Part shown: positions 44,644 to 53,939 of the stretch, piece by piece
Layout: every line of letters starts with the position of its first letter
Numbering within the stretch: position 1 is the stretch's first letter
Assembly: GCF_009831235.1 (NCBI RefSeq)
Contig: NZ_WUUL01000004.1
Location: 186,001-250,000 of the forward strand
Source: Shimazuella alba
Lineage (GTDB): Bacteria; Bacillota; Bacilli; Thermoactinomycetales; Thermoactinomycetaceae
Length of the DNA stretch: 64,000 nucleotides
Direction of reading: 5' to 3'
The notes under the pieces: model-generated
The model's database searches: none
What the model saw: only the letters and a program-made list of their open reading frames with translations
What the model was told of the DNA's origin: nothing
Position numbers and translations under genes: made by a program

Positions 44644-44690
44644 AATGGATGTGGACGTAAATGTTTTTCTGCAAACATCCATTTCAAAAT
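44644..44690 (+). promoter_or_regulatory. long-range hairpin in the ispG leader
   Basis: AATGGATGT (about 44645-44653) and ACATCCATT (about 44676-44684) can pair across 20-odd bases, 35 bases before the ispG start. There is no T-run, so a terminator is unlikely. It may stabilise or regulate the leader. Confidence 0.35.
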
Positions 44691-44721
44691 TTAGTTCTAA
44701 CTTCTTAAGGAGCGAGCGCTC

Positions 44722-45831
44722 ATGATTCATCGAACGAAGACAAGACCAGTTCAAGTTGGAAATATTCAAATTGGCGGGAATGACCAAGTTGTCATTCAAA
44801 GTATGGCTACAACCAAAACACATGATGTAGAAGCAACCGTAAATGAAATTAATCGATTAGCAGAAGCAGGATGCCAGATTGTTCGGGTAGCAGTACCAGA
44901 TATGCGTGCTGCCGAAGCTATTCCTGAGATTAAAAAACGAATATCAGTACCTTTGGTAGCAGATATTCATTTTGACTACAAATTAGCTTTAAAAGCGATT
45001 GAAGGCGGGATTGATAAAATTCGGATTAATCCTGGTAATATCGGTCGACGAGAAAAAGTCGAAGCAGTGGTGAAAGCTGCAAAAGAACGTGGAATACCTA
45101 TTCGAATCGGGGTAAATGCTGGTTCTTTGGAAAAACGTATTTTAGAAAAATATGGATATCCAACGGCAGATGGTATGGTAGAGAGTGCCTTATACCATAT
45201 TGGTATCTTAGAAGAGCTTGATTTCCATGATATCATCGTTTCCCTTAAAGCATCTGATGTACGACTAGCTATTGAAGCATACAAAAAAGCTGCTGAAGCT
45301 TTTGATTACCCACTGCATCTGGGGATTACGGAGTCAGGAACATTATTCTCAGGTACAGTAAAAAGTGCTGCGGGACTTGGTGCTATTTTGACCCAAGGAA
45401 TCGGCTCTACTTTGCGAATTTCCTTAAGTGCTGACCCAGTGGAAGAGGTAAAAGTTGCTAGAGAGCTGCTCAAAACCTTTGGATTAGCGGCAAATGCTGC
45501 TACTTTGATTTCTTGCCCAACATGCGGCCGGATTGAAATCGATTTGATTTCCATTGCAAACGAAGTGGAAGAATATATTTCTAAAATCAAAGCACCAATT
45601 AAAGTCAGTGTACTCGGATGCGCAGTGAACGGTCCTGGAGAAGCAAAAGAAGCTGATATCGGGATCGCTGGAGCGAGAGGAGAAGGATTGCTTTTCCGTC
45701 ATGGAGAAATCATCCGTAAAATTCCTGAAGCCCAAATGGTGGAAGAATTGAAGAAAGAAATTGATAAGTTGGCTGAGGAATACCAACAAAAAGAAAAAGA
45801 AAAAAATTCAACTCCCATAACAACTTCTTAA
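44722..45831 (+). CDS. ispG: (E)-4-hydroxy-3-methylbut-2-enyl-diphosphate synthase (IspG/GcpE)
   Basis: IspG converts MEcPP to HMBPP in the non-mevalonate isoprenoid pathway using a [4Fe-4S] cluster. The 369 residues begin with the TIM-barrel motif [20 protein letters not shown]. They contain [15 protein letters not shown] and [14 protein letters not shown], and later [12 protein letters not shown], which supply the three cluster Cys. ATG 44722 follows AAGGAGCGAG. Single gene with a strong terminator. Confidence 0.97.
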   Translation: MIHRTKTRPVQVGNIQIGGNDQVVIQSMATTKTHDVEATVNEINRLAEAGCQIVRVAVPDMRAAEAIPEIKKRISVPLVADIHFDYKLALKAIEGGIDKIRINPGNIGRREKVEAVVKAAKERGIPIRIGVNAGSLEKRILEKYGYPTADGMVESALYHIGILEELDFHDIIVSLKASDVRLAIEAYKKAAEAFDYPLHLGITESGTLFSGTVKSAAGLGAILTQGIGSTLRISLSADPVEEVKVARELLKTFGLAANAATLISCPTCGRIEIDLISIANEVEEYISKIKAPIKVSVLGCAVNGPGEAKEADIGIAGARGEGLLFRHGEIIRKIPEAQMVEELKKEIDKLAEEYQQKEKEKNSTPITTS

Positions 45832-45837
45832 AATTTT

Positions 45838-45880
45838 AAAACGGTAAGCACATGTTTACATATGTGCTTACCGTTTTTGT
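45838..45880 (+). terminator. terminator after ispG
   Basis: AAACGGTAAGCACAT pairs with ATGTGCTTACCGTTT, then Ts. Very stable. Confidence 0.94.
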
Positions 45881-45983
45881 ATGTACATTTTTCTAGCATA
45901 GAACCTCTTAGCTTTCGTTTGTATGAAATTGGTTCAGCAAATGCATACTAACAGAAACATCTGTTGAAGGAGGGCTTTTATTT

Positions 45984-46196
45984 ATGGGTAAAGTAGCTCT
46001 TACACTAGTGATTATTGGTGCATTAAACTGGTTACTTGTTGGTTTGTTCCAATGGGATCTTGTTTCAGCTATCTTTGGTGGCGATGCGATTCGTGAGTCA
46101 TCATTATTGAGCAGAATTATTTACACTATCGTAGGGTTAAGTGGTATTTACGCCATCAAGTATTTATTTGAAGATCGTTCTCATGCAAGAGAATAA
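45984..46196 (+). CDS. DUF378 membrane protein
   Basis: A 70-residue protein with two membrane helices (KVALTLVIIGALNWLLVGLF and IIYTIVGLSGIYAIKYLF) joined by a loop. The GALNWLLVG motif is the DUF378 signature. ATG 45984 has AAGGAGGG upstream. It has its own terminator. Function unknown. Confidence 0.88.
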   Translation: MGKVALTLVIIGALNWLLVGLFQWDLVSAIFGGDAIRESSLLSRIIYTIVGLSGIYAIKYLFEDRSHARE

Positions 46197-46201
46197 AAAT
46201 A

Positions 46202-46238
46202 AACTCCAGTTCTATCCAAGAGCTGGAGTTTTATTTTT
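46202..46238 (+). terminator. terminator after DUF378 gene
   Basis: AACTCCAG/CTGGAGTT stem with T-rich tail. Confidence 0.9.
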
Positions 46239-46278
46239 GCATAAACTAGGGAAAACGAAATGAAGCGAGAGTGAGAAC

Positions 46279-46989
46279 ATGTATCCAATGATTGCAGTTA
46301 CGATGGCTTTAGATGAAAAAAAGTATTATGTCAATAAAGACTATATCCAATCTATAGTGCAGGCTGGAGGAATACCATTTGTTATTTCAAACATAAACGA
46401 TCCGTTGATGATCCAAAAAATGGTTCGATCATGTGATGGCTTATTGCTTACTGGTGGAGAAGATGTAGACCCCAATCATTATGGTGAAGAACCGCTACCG
46501 CAGATAGGAGTAATTGTACCGGAGCGAGATGAGCTGGAGTTGCATGTTGTAAGATTATTTTTGCAGCAAAATAAACCAATATTTGCAATATGCAGAGGAT
46601 GTCAGCTATTGAATGTAGCATTTGGCGGTGATTTGTATCAGGATATACCAAGTCAAACTGCATCTATTATTAATCATGAACAGAAAGCTCCACGTGGATA
46701 TCCTTATCATTCCATAAAAGTATTCGCTCAAAGTTTACTATACCGAATATTACAACAAGAAAAAATAAGAGTGAATTCTTATCATCACCAAGCTGCCAAG
46801 ACAATCCGTGAACCGCTTCGAGTTTGTGCGATTGCAGATGATGGGATAGTCGAAGCAATCGAAAGTAGTATTCATGACTTTGTTCTTGGTGTACAATGGC
46901 ATCCAGAGGGGATGGCGATTGTACATGATAAATATGCGCAAATGCTATTCGATGCATTTATTCATGCAAGCCAAAAATATAAAAATTAG
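46279..46989 (+). CDS. gamma-glutamyl-gamma-aminobutyrate hydrolase family protein (peptidase C26, PuuD-like)
   Basis: A class I glutamine amidotransferase-fold hydrolase that cuts gamma-glutamyl bonds. The 236 residues contain LLTGGEDVDPNHYGEEP, the nucleophile elbow AICRGCQLLNVAFGG (catalytic Cys), SYHHQA, and GVQWHPEG with the catalytic His. ATG 46279 has only a weak GAGAAC-type site. Single gene; the physiological gamma-glutamyl substrate is not shown by context. Confidence 0.92.
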   Translation: MYPMIAVTMALDEKKYYVNKDYIQSIVQAGGIPFVISNINDPLMIQKMVRSCDGLLLTGGEDVDPNHYGEEPLPQIGVIVPERDELELHVVRLFLQQNKPIFAICRGCQLLNVAFGGDLYQDIPSQTASIINHEQKAPRGYPYHSIKVFAQSLLYRILQQEKIRVNSYHHQAAKTIREPLRVCAIADDGIVEAIESSIHDFVLGVQWHPEGMAIVHDKYAQMLFDAFIHASQKYKN

Positions 46990-47000
46990 ATCGAAAATGT

Positions 47001-47032
47001 AAACCTCCTACTATACTGCAGGAGGTTTTGTT
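47001..47032. terminator. terminator between convergent genes
   Basis: AAACCTCCT/AGGAGGTTT stem, between the C26 hydrolase (plus) and cydB (minus). Confidence 0.8.
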
Positions 47033-47044
47033 CTGTGTTTTTAT

Positions 47045-48058
47045 TTATTTTCCATCTTTCACATATTTTGCATTGAATAAGAATAACCACATCAAAAGTA
47101 CCAGCGAAGGGATTAATAATACGAGACCAGCGATAAAGGCAATAACCAAAGCCCAACCCATCGTTGTATTCGTAAGTCCACTTTGTAGTGTGATATAAGG
47201 ATAAAGTAAATAAGGTAAATGGGAATATCCATAGCCAAAAAAAGCAAAAGCAAACTGAAACATGACAGCAACAAAGGAAAGTCCCAGTAATTTCCGTTTC
47301 CACATCAGCCAAACAGCAATGAGATAAAAGAGAAAAGAACAGGCAAATACCCATCGAATATCCCATGCTTTTGCAAAATGCATCGGGTTGTGATGAGATA
47401 GTCCCCAGAACACTAAAATGCTCGCTAAAATGGTAGGACCACTCCAAAATAAGGAGTATCTCCTAAGTTGCTCCATCGCAGGGAAATCACCTGCTTTTTT
47501 CGCATAGTAGGTCAGGAAGCTGGCACTTATATATAAAATACTGACGATAGCAAGAAATACTACAGTCCAAGAGTATGGACTTTGAAATAACTTGACCGCC
47601 AAAAACTCGATATTTTTGTCAGACTCAACAATAAATCCACCTTCTGATATGGTAAGTCCCGTGGATAGAGCAGCAGGTATGAATAAACCTGTCATCCCAT
47701 AAAGAAATAAAAATACTTTACTCTGCCTGCCTCCATAGTTGGCAAATGCATAAAAAGACCCACGAATCGTAAGAAGGATTAATGCTATACCCCCCGGTAT
47801 GAGTAAAGCTGTCCCATAATAATAAGCAGTATCAGGAAAAAAACCTACAATCCCAACAATAAAAAAGATCAAAAATACATTGGTTACTTCCCAAACAGGT
47901 GATAAATATCGATCAATGATTTTATTGATGATATGTTCTTTCTTTGTTAAATGACTGTAGTAGGAAAAGAAACCTGCACCAAAATCGATCGAAGCCACGA
48001 TAATATAGCCATAGAGAAAAGTCCACAGAACCGAGATTCCAATCACCTCAAGTGTCAT
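47045..48058 (-). CDS. cydB: cytochrome bd ubiquinol oxidase subunit II
   Basis: CydB pairs with CydA in the high-affinity, non-proton-pumping terminal oxidase. The 337 residues have eight to nine membrane helices. The N-terminus FLYGYIIVASIDFGAGFFSY and the SPVWEVTNVFLIFF segment are typical of the Bacillus-type CydB. It overlaps cydA by one base. No cydCD transporter genes are in the window. Confidence 0.94.
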   Translation of the reverse strand: MTLEVIGISVLWTFLYGYIIVASIDFGAGFFSYYSHLTKKEHIINKIIDRYLSPVWEVTNVFLIFFIVGIVGFFPDTAYYYGTALLIPGGIALILLTIRGSFYAFANYGGRQSKVFLFLYGMTGLFIPAALSTGLTISEGGFIVESDKNIEFLAVKLFQSPYSWTVVFLAIVSILYISASFLTYYAKKAGDFPAMEQLRRYSLFWSGPTILASILVFWGLSHHNPMHFAKAWDIRWVFACSFLFYLIAVWLMWKRKLLGLSFVAVMFQFAFAFFGYGYSHLPYLLYPYITLQSGLTNTTMGWALVIAFIAGLVLLIPSLVLLMWLFLFNAKYVKDGK

Positions 48059-49389
48059 CAGTTGGATTCCTCCTTCGATGCCAATTCTGCCTCGGCTGTT
48101 TTCCCTTTAAACAGACGGATTAATACTGTGACAGCTACAATCGCAAGGAGTAGATACAGACCCGTGAAGAGAAAATACATTAGTTTCACATTGGCGGCTG
48201 TGGTTGCTGCTTCGCCTACTTTCATAATCCCAGTTATAATCCAAGGGAGTCTGCCTACTTCAGAAAATATCCATCCTAATTCCATTGCAATAAAGGAAAG
48301 TGGTGCAGCGATCACAATACCGTAGAGAACCAAAGGATGAAATGGATTTCCCTTTTTCCATAACGACAGGAAGAGGAACAATGCTGCAATAAACAATAAG
48401 AAAAATGCAATGCTAACTTTTGCATCAAATAAATAATGAATATACAGTGGAGGCCATAAATTTTTTGGGATACTGTCCAAACCAATTACAGTTCCATCAG
48501 GGCTATTGGTTGCTAAAATACTAAGAGCTTTTGGGATTTCAATGGCGTATTTTACCTCATTTGTCTCAGGATCTAATTTCCCAAATAGAACCAGTGGTGC
48601 TCCTTTACTTGTTTCAAAATGCCATTCCATAGCAGCCAATTTTGCTGGTTGATGTTTTGCCAAAAACTTAGCTGATATATCTCCCATTAAAATTGTCGTA
48701 ATGCATAAGATAAATGTGGTTATCATGGTTAACTTTAACGCTTTTTTATAGTAAATATGCTTTCGGCCCCGAAGGATAAAAAATGCTGCTAGTCCAGCGA
48801 GTAAAAAACCAGAAACGAGATACGAAGAAGAAACAACATGACCTACTTTTGATGGAGTAGCAGGATTAAGCATTGCTCCGATCGGATCTATGTCTACTAC
48901 TTTTCCTGCACTGTCTAGTTTGAAACCTGCAGGTGTATTCATAAATGAGTTTACTGTTGTAATAAAAACAGCAGATAAAGTGGAACCAATGATAACAGGG
49001 ATTGAAGTCAACCAATGTATGTAGGGATTTTTAAATCTATCCCAGGTATACAAGTAAATTCCTAAAAATATGGCTTCAAAGAAAAAGGCGAATGTTTCTA
49101 AAAATAATGGTAGACTTATAACATTGCCTACTAATTGCATAAAGGTTGGCCATAATAAGGATAGCAGAACTCCGATACAGGTTCCTGTTACAACACCAAC
49201 TGCGACAGTAATAACAAAACCGCGAGTCCATCGTTTGGCAAGCATCGTATAATGGATATCCTTTTTACGTATTCCAATAAATTCTGCTAAGCTAATAAAT
49301 ATAGGAACACCTACTCCAATGGCAGCCCAAATAATATGAAACGCTAATGTCTCTTCTGTAAGCATACGACTCCAAAAGGCAGAATCCAT
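48058..49389 (-). CDS. cydA: cytochrome bd ubiquinol oxidase subunit I
   Basis: CydA carries hemes b558, b595 and d. The 443-residue length is the short form without the long Q-loop insertion, as in Bacillus. The N-terminal FHIIWAAIGVGVPIFISLAEF provides an axial His. WHFETSKGAPLVLFG marks the quinol-side loop, and GRLPWIITGIM is conserved. ATG 49389 follows AAAGGAGGACAAG. A Rex-like operator lies about 65-80 bases upstream. Confidence 0.95.
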   Translation of the reverse strand: MDSAFWSRMLTEETLAFHIIWAAIGVGVPIFISLAEFIGIRKKDIHYTMLAKRWTRGFVITVAVGVVTGTCIGVLLSLLWPTFMQLVGNVISLPLFLETFAFFFEAIFLGIYLYTWDRFKNPYIHWLTSIPVIIGSTLSAVFITTVNSFMNTPAGFKLDSAGKVVDIDPIGAMLNPATPSKVGHVVSSSYLVSGFLLAGLAAFFILRGRKHIYYKKALKLTMITTFILCITTILMGDISAKFLAKHQPAKLAAMEWHFETSKGAPLVLFGKLDPETNEVKYAIEIPKALSILATNSPDGTVIGLDSIPKNLWPPLYIHYLFDAKVSIAFFLLFIAALFLFLSLWKKGNPFHPLVLYGIVIAAPLSFIAMELGWIFSEVGRLPWIITGIMKVGEAATTAANVKLMYFLFTGLYLLLAIVAVTVLIRLFKGKTAEAELASKEESN

Positions 49390-49442
49390 TTGTCTTGTCC
49401 TCCTTTAATAATGTCGAAATTGTATACAATTATCTTACTCTC

Positions 49443-49471
49443 TGTGAACAACTTTGTACACTATTTCACAA
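49443..49471 (-). promoter_or_regulatory. Rex-like operator upstream of cydAB
   Basis: On the minus strand, TTGTGAAATAGTGTACAA (49454-49471) has one perfect Rex half-site, TTGTGAA, and a second half with two mismatches. A further TGTGAA at 49443-49448 forms a wider inverted pair with TTCACA at 49465-49470. Rex senses NADH/NAD+ and represses cyd genes in Gram-positives. Site inferred from consensus. Confidence 0.55.
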
Positions 49472-49539
49472 ACTTTTTCAGATAATATCATCAGAATCGT
49501 CAAGAATTGATCATAATTTGTTACTATATTCACATTGTA

Positions 49540-49568
49540 TTGAAACAAATGTGTCCGTCTGGTAAAAT
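49540..49568 (+). promoter_or_regulatory. promoter giving a leaderless DUF1294 message
   Basis: TTGAAA (49540-49545), 17-bp spacer, TAAAAT (49563-49568). The ATG at 49575 lies exactly where transcription should begin. Confidence 0.6.
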
Positions 49569-49574
49569 AATCTT

Positions 49575-49886
49575 ATGAATATTATTGTTATCGTGTATCT
49601 TTTAGCGATTAATATCGCAGGTTTTTCGCAGATGGTTTATGACAAAAAACAGGCAAAAGCAAGTCAACGAAGAATACCAGAAAAACAACTTTTTCTTGTT
49701 GCGGCGCTAGGAGGAGCGCTGGGTTCATTTATCGGTATGCAAGTAGCAAGACATAAAACAAAACATTGGACTTTTATCATTGCTATTCCTTTTTTATTTG
49801 TTGTGAATTTAGCCATTCTTTACCCCATGGCGATTTTTGGCATAGAAAGTTGGATAACGTATATCATTCATTTCTTAACTGCATAA
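49575..49886 (+). CDS. DUF1294 family membrane protein
   Basis: A 103-residue protein with three hydrophobic helices and the family motif KKQAKASQRRIPEKQLFLVA followed by LGGALGSFIGMQVARHKTKH. No Shine-Dalgarno sequence precedes ATG 49575, and the promoter -10 ends 6 bases before it, so translation is probably leaderless. Function unknown. The next gene begins about 60 bases later. Confidence 0.88.
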   Translation: MNIIVIVYLLAINIAGFSQMVYDKKQAKASQRRIPEKQLFLVAALGGALGSFIGMQVARHKTKHWTFIIAIPFLFVVNLAILYPMAIFGIESWITYIIHFLTA

Positions 49887-49944
49887 ATTTGTTTAGTAAG
49901 TCCCTGCTTCTTTGTACAAACTAGCAAAGAAGGAGGGATTCTTT

Positions 49945-50787
49945 TTGTTATCTTATTTATATGCTTGTATTCTTTTGCTTTTGCCTCCTATTTTCCAAGA
50001 CGGTTCACCAAACCCTATTATGCACTTGTCTTTCCAGGAGAAAGATTGGTACTTAGACTTACGTTTAGCAGGTTTCGATGGCATTGATCCTACTACACTG
50101 GATCAGCGAAAACTTCATCGCTGGTTTGAGAAGATAAGTAATCAAGTTAATCTTTTACCAGTATCTGCACATTACGATAACCGTCAAATCGTTCCGGAAA
50201 AAGCTGGTAGAAGAGTCATGGTTTCAGAGATGGACAAATGGATGGACATGATTCATCTTCACTTAGGAAAAAAATTAAAGGTACCTTATCGAACCCTTTA
50301 TCCAAAACTAACAGTCAAACAACTTCAAAAGTTAAAAGAAAAGTTATTGGCATCATATACAACTTATTATAATAAAAGTATATATAATCGTTCACATAAT
50401 CTAGAACTTTCTACAAAAGCGATTGATCATCTGGTGGTAATGCCTGGAGAAACTTTTTCTTTTAATGAAATAGTGGGTCAAAGAACAATAAAAAGAGGGT
50501 ATAAAGAAGCAAAAATCATCGTAAAAGGAGAGTATAGTGAGGGTATAGGTGGAGGAATTTGCCAGACATCTTCAACACTATTTAACTGTGTAGATCAAGC
50601 TGATTTAACAATTGTCGAACGAAAAAGTCACAGCAAAGAAGTTCCATATGTTCCCAAAGAAAGGGATGCAACTGTTTCGTGGGGAGGGCCGGATTTTAAA
50701 TTTAAAAACCAGCGAAAAGACCCTATTCTCATTGTTTCTGAAGCAGGGAATGGACGTGTGACAGTTCAGGTTTTCACCAGTTCATAG
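49945..50787 (+). CDS. VanW family protein (YoaR-like)
   Basis: An exported or membrane-anchored protein with a hydrophobic N-terminus (LSYLYACILLLLPPIF). The C-terminal VanW domain (about residues 130-275) contains NRSHNLELSTKAIDHLVV, PGETFSFNEIVG and GGGICQTSSTLFN. VanW domains occur with peptidoglycan-binding or G5 modules but their activity is unknown. I chose TTG 49945, which has AAGGAGGG 8 bases upstream, over an in-frame TTG at 49912. Confidence 0.88.
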   Translation: MLSYLYACILLLLPPIFQDGSPNPIMHLSFQEKDWYLDLRLAGFDGIDPTTLDQRKLHRWFEKISNQVNLLPVSAHYDNRQIVPEKAGRRVMVSEMDKWMDMIHLHLGKKLKVPYRTLYPKLTVKQLQKLKEKLLASYTTYYNKSIYNRSHNLELSTKAIDHLVVMPGETFSFNEIVGQRTIKRGYKEAKIIVKGEYSEGIGGGICQTSSTLFNCVDQADLTIVERKSHSKEVPYVPKERDATVSWGGPDFKFKNQRKDPILIVSEAGNGRVTVQVFTSS

Positions 50788-50854
50788 AAATCTAGAAAAA
50801 AGAAAAAAAAAGGAACATTTTTCATATAAATAGAATATCTTTGCTAGTCCTGCT

Positions 50855-50989
50855 ATAATGGGCAGCAGTATATAGGTACACCTAACAAGGAGGTGCGAAA
50901 CTGTTACTGAAAACTTCAGACAGTCTAGACGATACGAATTATGTGTGCCTTTCCAATATGTTTTCCAAGTTTTTCGGTAGCAGTGACCA
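50855..50989 (+). promoter_or_regulatory. promoter and leader of the 3D-domain gene
   Basis: A TATAAT near 50861-50866 lies about 120 bases ahead of the start. In the leader, AGGTACAC (near 50875) could pair with GTGTGCCT (near 50944) with one wobble. An AAGGAGGTG at about 50887 is followed by no start codon at normal spacing, so it may be a decoy or pair in the leader. Confidence 0.4.
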
Positions 50990-51988
50990 ATGAAGAAATT
51001 CCTAATATTAGGAGTAATCGCAATCGTACTTTTATCGGGCTCTTTTGTGGCTTATGCTGCCATGGAGACCAAAGTAACAGTGAAATTTAGTGATGGTAAG
51101 TCTCAAGTGGTGAGTGAAGGATTACATAATACACTGGAAGAGGCTCTTGCTGGTGCAGGACAAAATGTACAGCAGTTAAAAACTGGGTATCAGCCAAGTA
51201 TACCTTGGAACAAACCGTTGGACGGGGATACTACAGTGGAATTGAAATGTAAGTGTAAAGTAAATCTAGAACTAGGTGGTAAGCAACTTGGTTCATTTAC
51301 TACCACACAAACCACAGTAGGTGCATTCCTAGAAGAAAGAAAAATTGTTTTATCAGCATGGGATGAACCAAATGTATCCATGAACGAAGTTATTACTCAA
51401 AATATGAAAATCGTTGTTGACAAAGTAGAACAACGAGTGAAAAAAGAATCCAAGCCGATTAAATTCACCACAAAAGAAGTAAAAGATCCTAAATTGGAAA
51501 AAGGAAAAAAAGAAGTCACCACCAAAGGAAAAGCTGGTGTGGAAGAGTATCAAATAGTAGCACTATATAAAAATGGTAAGTTGCTGGTGAAGGATGGCAA
51601 ACCAGTACAAACTAGAACGCTAATTAATAAAGTTGCACCAATTCAAGAAGTCGTGAAATTAGGAACAAAAGAACCCGAGGAAGAAGAGGATAGTGCTACT
51701 CCTGCATCGGGTAAGTTATCTAGTCAAGCAATGACATTTGAATCCACAGCCTATACTTCTTATGGCAGTAAGACAGCTACTGGCACAACACCTCGTAAAG
51801 GAACAGTTGCTGTTGATCCTAATGTCATACCTTTGGGAACGAAATTGTATATTGAAGGCTATGGATATGGCGTAGCAGAAGATACAGGCGGCAGAATCAA
51901 AGGTAAGATAGTCGATGTTTATTTCACTAGTGAAGCTGAATGTGTCAAATGGGGTAGAAGAAACGTAAAAGTTCATATTGTAAAATGA
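50990..51988 (+). CDS. secreted DUF348-G5-3D domain protein (YabE/YocH-like, resuscitation-promoting type)
   Basis: A 332-residue cell-wall protein. It has a signal peptide (residues 1-24), two DUF348 ubiquitin-like repeats (KVTVKFSDGKSQVVSE... and KVNLELGGKQLGSFTT...), a G5 domain around TRTLINKVAPIQEVVKLGTK, an acidic linker and a C-terminal 3D domain. The 3D domain contains the conserved Asp-rich YTSYGSKTATGT, VAVDPNVIPLGTKLYIEGYG and AEDTGGRIKGKIVDVYF. 3D/double-psi barrel domains act on peptidoglycan as lytic transglycosylases. The ribosome site is weak (GCAGTGACC). Confidence 0.93.
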   Translation: MKKFLILGVIAIVLLSGSFVAYAAMETKVTVKFSDGKSQVVSEGLHNTLEEALAGAGQNVQQLKTGYQPSIPWNKPLDGDTTVELKCKCKVNLELGGKQLGSFTTTQTTVGAFLEERKIVLSAWDEPNVSMNEVITQNMKIVVDKVEQRVKKESKPIKFTTKEVKDPKLEKGKKEVTTKGKAGVEEYQIVALYKNGKLLVKDGKPVQTRTLINKVAPIQEVVKLGTKEPEEEEDSATPASGKLSSQAMTFESTAYTSYGSKTATGTTPRKGTVAVDPNVIPLGTKLYIEGYGYGVAEDTGGRIKGKIVDVYFTSEAECVKWGRRNVKVHIVK

Positions 51989-51995
51989 TGTTGTT

Positions 51996-52027
51996 CCCTG
52001 CGATAATTTGTTGCAGGGATTTTTTTG
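51996..52027 (+). terminator. terminator after the 3D-domain gene
   Basis: CCCTGC/GCAGGG stem with seven Ts. Confidence 0.88.
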
Positions 52028-52153
52028 TTTTCATCGAACCTAGATACATAACAAAAATATTTTGTCTGTGGATTTTTTTTGAAATTTTCTTTGTCTTATA
52101 TTAGTATTTTCGATATACTGGATTACAAGGAATTTTCCATCCGAGGTGTTAGT

Positions 52154-53602
52154 ATGGTAGGTCGAAATCAACCCTGCACTTGCGGCAGTGGTAAAAAGTA
52201 TAAAAAATGTTGTGAACGCGTAGTCGTTTTTCATCACGCTGAATTAACCAGAGAAAACCGAGAAAGAGGGCAAAAAGGGAAGCTTCTTTCTGATCTTGAT
52301 ACATGGTTTCATCGTTATGCCAAAGTTGAGGATCAAGATAAGTGGGCTACAAGGTTTAAAGAGCTGTTACAGCTTCCTGTAGATCAACCTATTCCCAAAA
52401 GCTTTGCTTTTTCGTTTCATTATTATTTGCTATTTGATGCACCATGTATAAATGGAAGACGGCCAGTAGAACTTTGGGCATCCACCAATCGTCATCGAAT
52501 GGATGGAGAAAGAGTGATTCAAAGCCTATCCGAATTATCATTTTCTTGTTTTGAGATGTTGGAATCCAAGGAAGATACGATGACGTTTCGTTCACTTGAG
52601 ACTAATAAAGATTACGAGGTGATGAAGCAGGATGCTATACCGCGAGATAAACTGGTTTTCGCCAGACTCATACGGATAGGAAATCGCTATGAACTATTTG
52701 GCCCTTATACATCGTTTGTGCATGAGATGAGAGGGGAGATACTCGTGCAGCTAGAGAAATACAACCATCACGAAGAAGAACAACAAGAACTTACTATTCG
52801 AGAAACCAGCTGGAGAGTACTCGGTTGGTCCATTCAAAGAGCAAATGAATTAGAATCGATGGAGCAGCAATTAACATCCGCTCCAACGGAAATGCGCTTG
52901 GAAAGTAATAAAGACCTCTTTTTATCTGCAATGGAAAATCAAGCAGAAAGACCTGGACTGCCAGTATCTATTTTGAGCGACTTGGAGCAGTTTTATGTTT
53001 CTGAAGTTTACAAACTACAAAAAGGGACTCAAGCCTGGTATTCACGATCTTTAGAAACTCTATTCCAATATCTCTCCCTTCGTTTTGGACAATCTTTTGA
53101 ATGGTCACTTTTAAATGAAGATGTATTGGCACGGTTTTTCAGTGTTTGGTATATGGACCATCATCAGTCAACCCCTGTGTCAGCACGCATATTTTTAAAC
53201 ACATGCAAACATTTATTTCGTTGGTTGGAATCGGCAGGTTATGCCAGTGTGTTTCAAGCGTTTAAAAAAGTGTATATTCCATTCATCCGGCTTATTCCTG
53301 AGACAATTGAAGCTTGTAATTGGATGACGGAAAATGGTGTGATGAATAAAATTCAAGAAGAACCAGAGCAGCGCAATATGTTTTTATTGCATGTTACTTC
53401 CGCTGGACCAGTTATCTTGGTTGGTGAACAATGGAGACCAATTCAATTGCGAAGTTTTCCACGCATGTGGGCCGAAAAGAGATTTTGGATTAAAGGTACG
53501 ATCCAATCAGATAATAATCAGTATGTTTTTACACAGGTTGAGAATATGTATCCAGTAGTTTCATTAGAGGAGCATGAGCGTACAGAGGTATTACAAAAAT
53601 AA
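52154..53602 (+). CDS. SEC-C motif protein of unknown function
   Basis: About 482 residues. The SEC-C zinc motif MVGRNQPCTCGSGKKYKKCC sits at the very N-terminus, unlike SecA where it is C-terminal. The rest is a large soluble region with Trp-rich helical segments (FEWSLLNEDVLARFFSVWYM) and no known enzyme motif. ATG 52154 has GAGGTG upstream; the frame is open back to 52079. Similar N-terminal SEC-C proteins occur in Bacillales. SEC-C may mediate protein or ribosome contact. Confidence 0.8.
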   Translation: MVGRNQPCTCGSGKKYKKCCERVVVFHHAELTRENRERGQKGKLLSDLDTWFHRYAKVEDQDKWATRFKELLQLPVDQPIPKSFAFSFHYYLLFDAPCINGRRPVELWASTNRHRMDGERVIQSLSELSFSCFEMLESKEDTMTFRSLETNKDYEVMKQDAIPRDKLVFARLIRIGNRYELFGPYTSFVHEMRGEILVQLEKYNHHEEEQQELTIRETSWRVLGWSIQRANELESMEQQLTSAPTEMRLESNKDLFLSAMENQAERPGLPVSILSDLEQFYVSEVYKLQKGTQAWYSRSLETLFQYLSLRFGQSFEWSLLNEDVLARFFSVWYMDHHQSTPVSARIFLNTCKHLFRWLESAGYASVFQAFKKVYIPFIRLIPETIEACNWMTENGVMNKIQEEPEQRNMFLLHVTSAGPVILVGEQWRPIQLRSFPRMWAEKRFWIKGTIQSDNNQYVFTQVENMYPVVSLEEHERTEVLQK

Positions 53603-53702
53603 AAAAGTGATCTCTTTTTCGCAGAAGGGGTTGCTTTTTTATGTTTATTTTTCGTTGAGAAAGACATACTAAGTCTACACTCAGCAAAGGGGGCTGTTTT
53701 TC

Positions 53703-53870
53703 ATGGATAGGAAGAGTCGTGTGGAACAAGCCAAGAACAAAGATAATGTTGAGCAATTAATGGTCGAAGCAGCAAACGAACTAGGAGTATCATCTGATAC
53801 ACGCAAAATTGAAGAAGACCCCAAAAAATTTGCTTCCAGATTAAAACGATTAATTCGTGCAGTGAAGTAA
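53703..53870 (+). CDS. small hypothetical protein
   Basis: A 55-residue highly charged helical protein (MDRKSRVEQAKNKDNVEQLM...) ending KKFASRLKRLIRAVK. ATG 53703 follows AAAGGGGG with 9 bases between. It has its own terminator. No family recognised. Confidence 0.7.
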   Translation: MDRKSRVEQAKNKDNVEQLMVEAANELGVSSDTRKIEEDPKKFASRLKRLIRAVK

Positions 53871-53886
53871 AAAGGAAGTTGAGTGT

Positions 53887-53914
53887 AGGCACCCATTTTT
53901 GGGTGTCTTTTTTG
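53887..53914 (+). terminator. terminator
   Basis: GCACCCA/TGGGTGT stem with six Ts. Confidence 0.88.
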
Positions 53915-53939
53915 ATATGATAGTAGTAGAGGTGATAGG

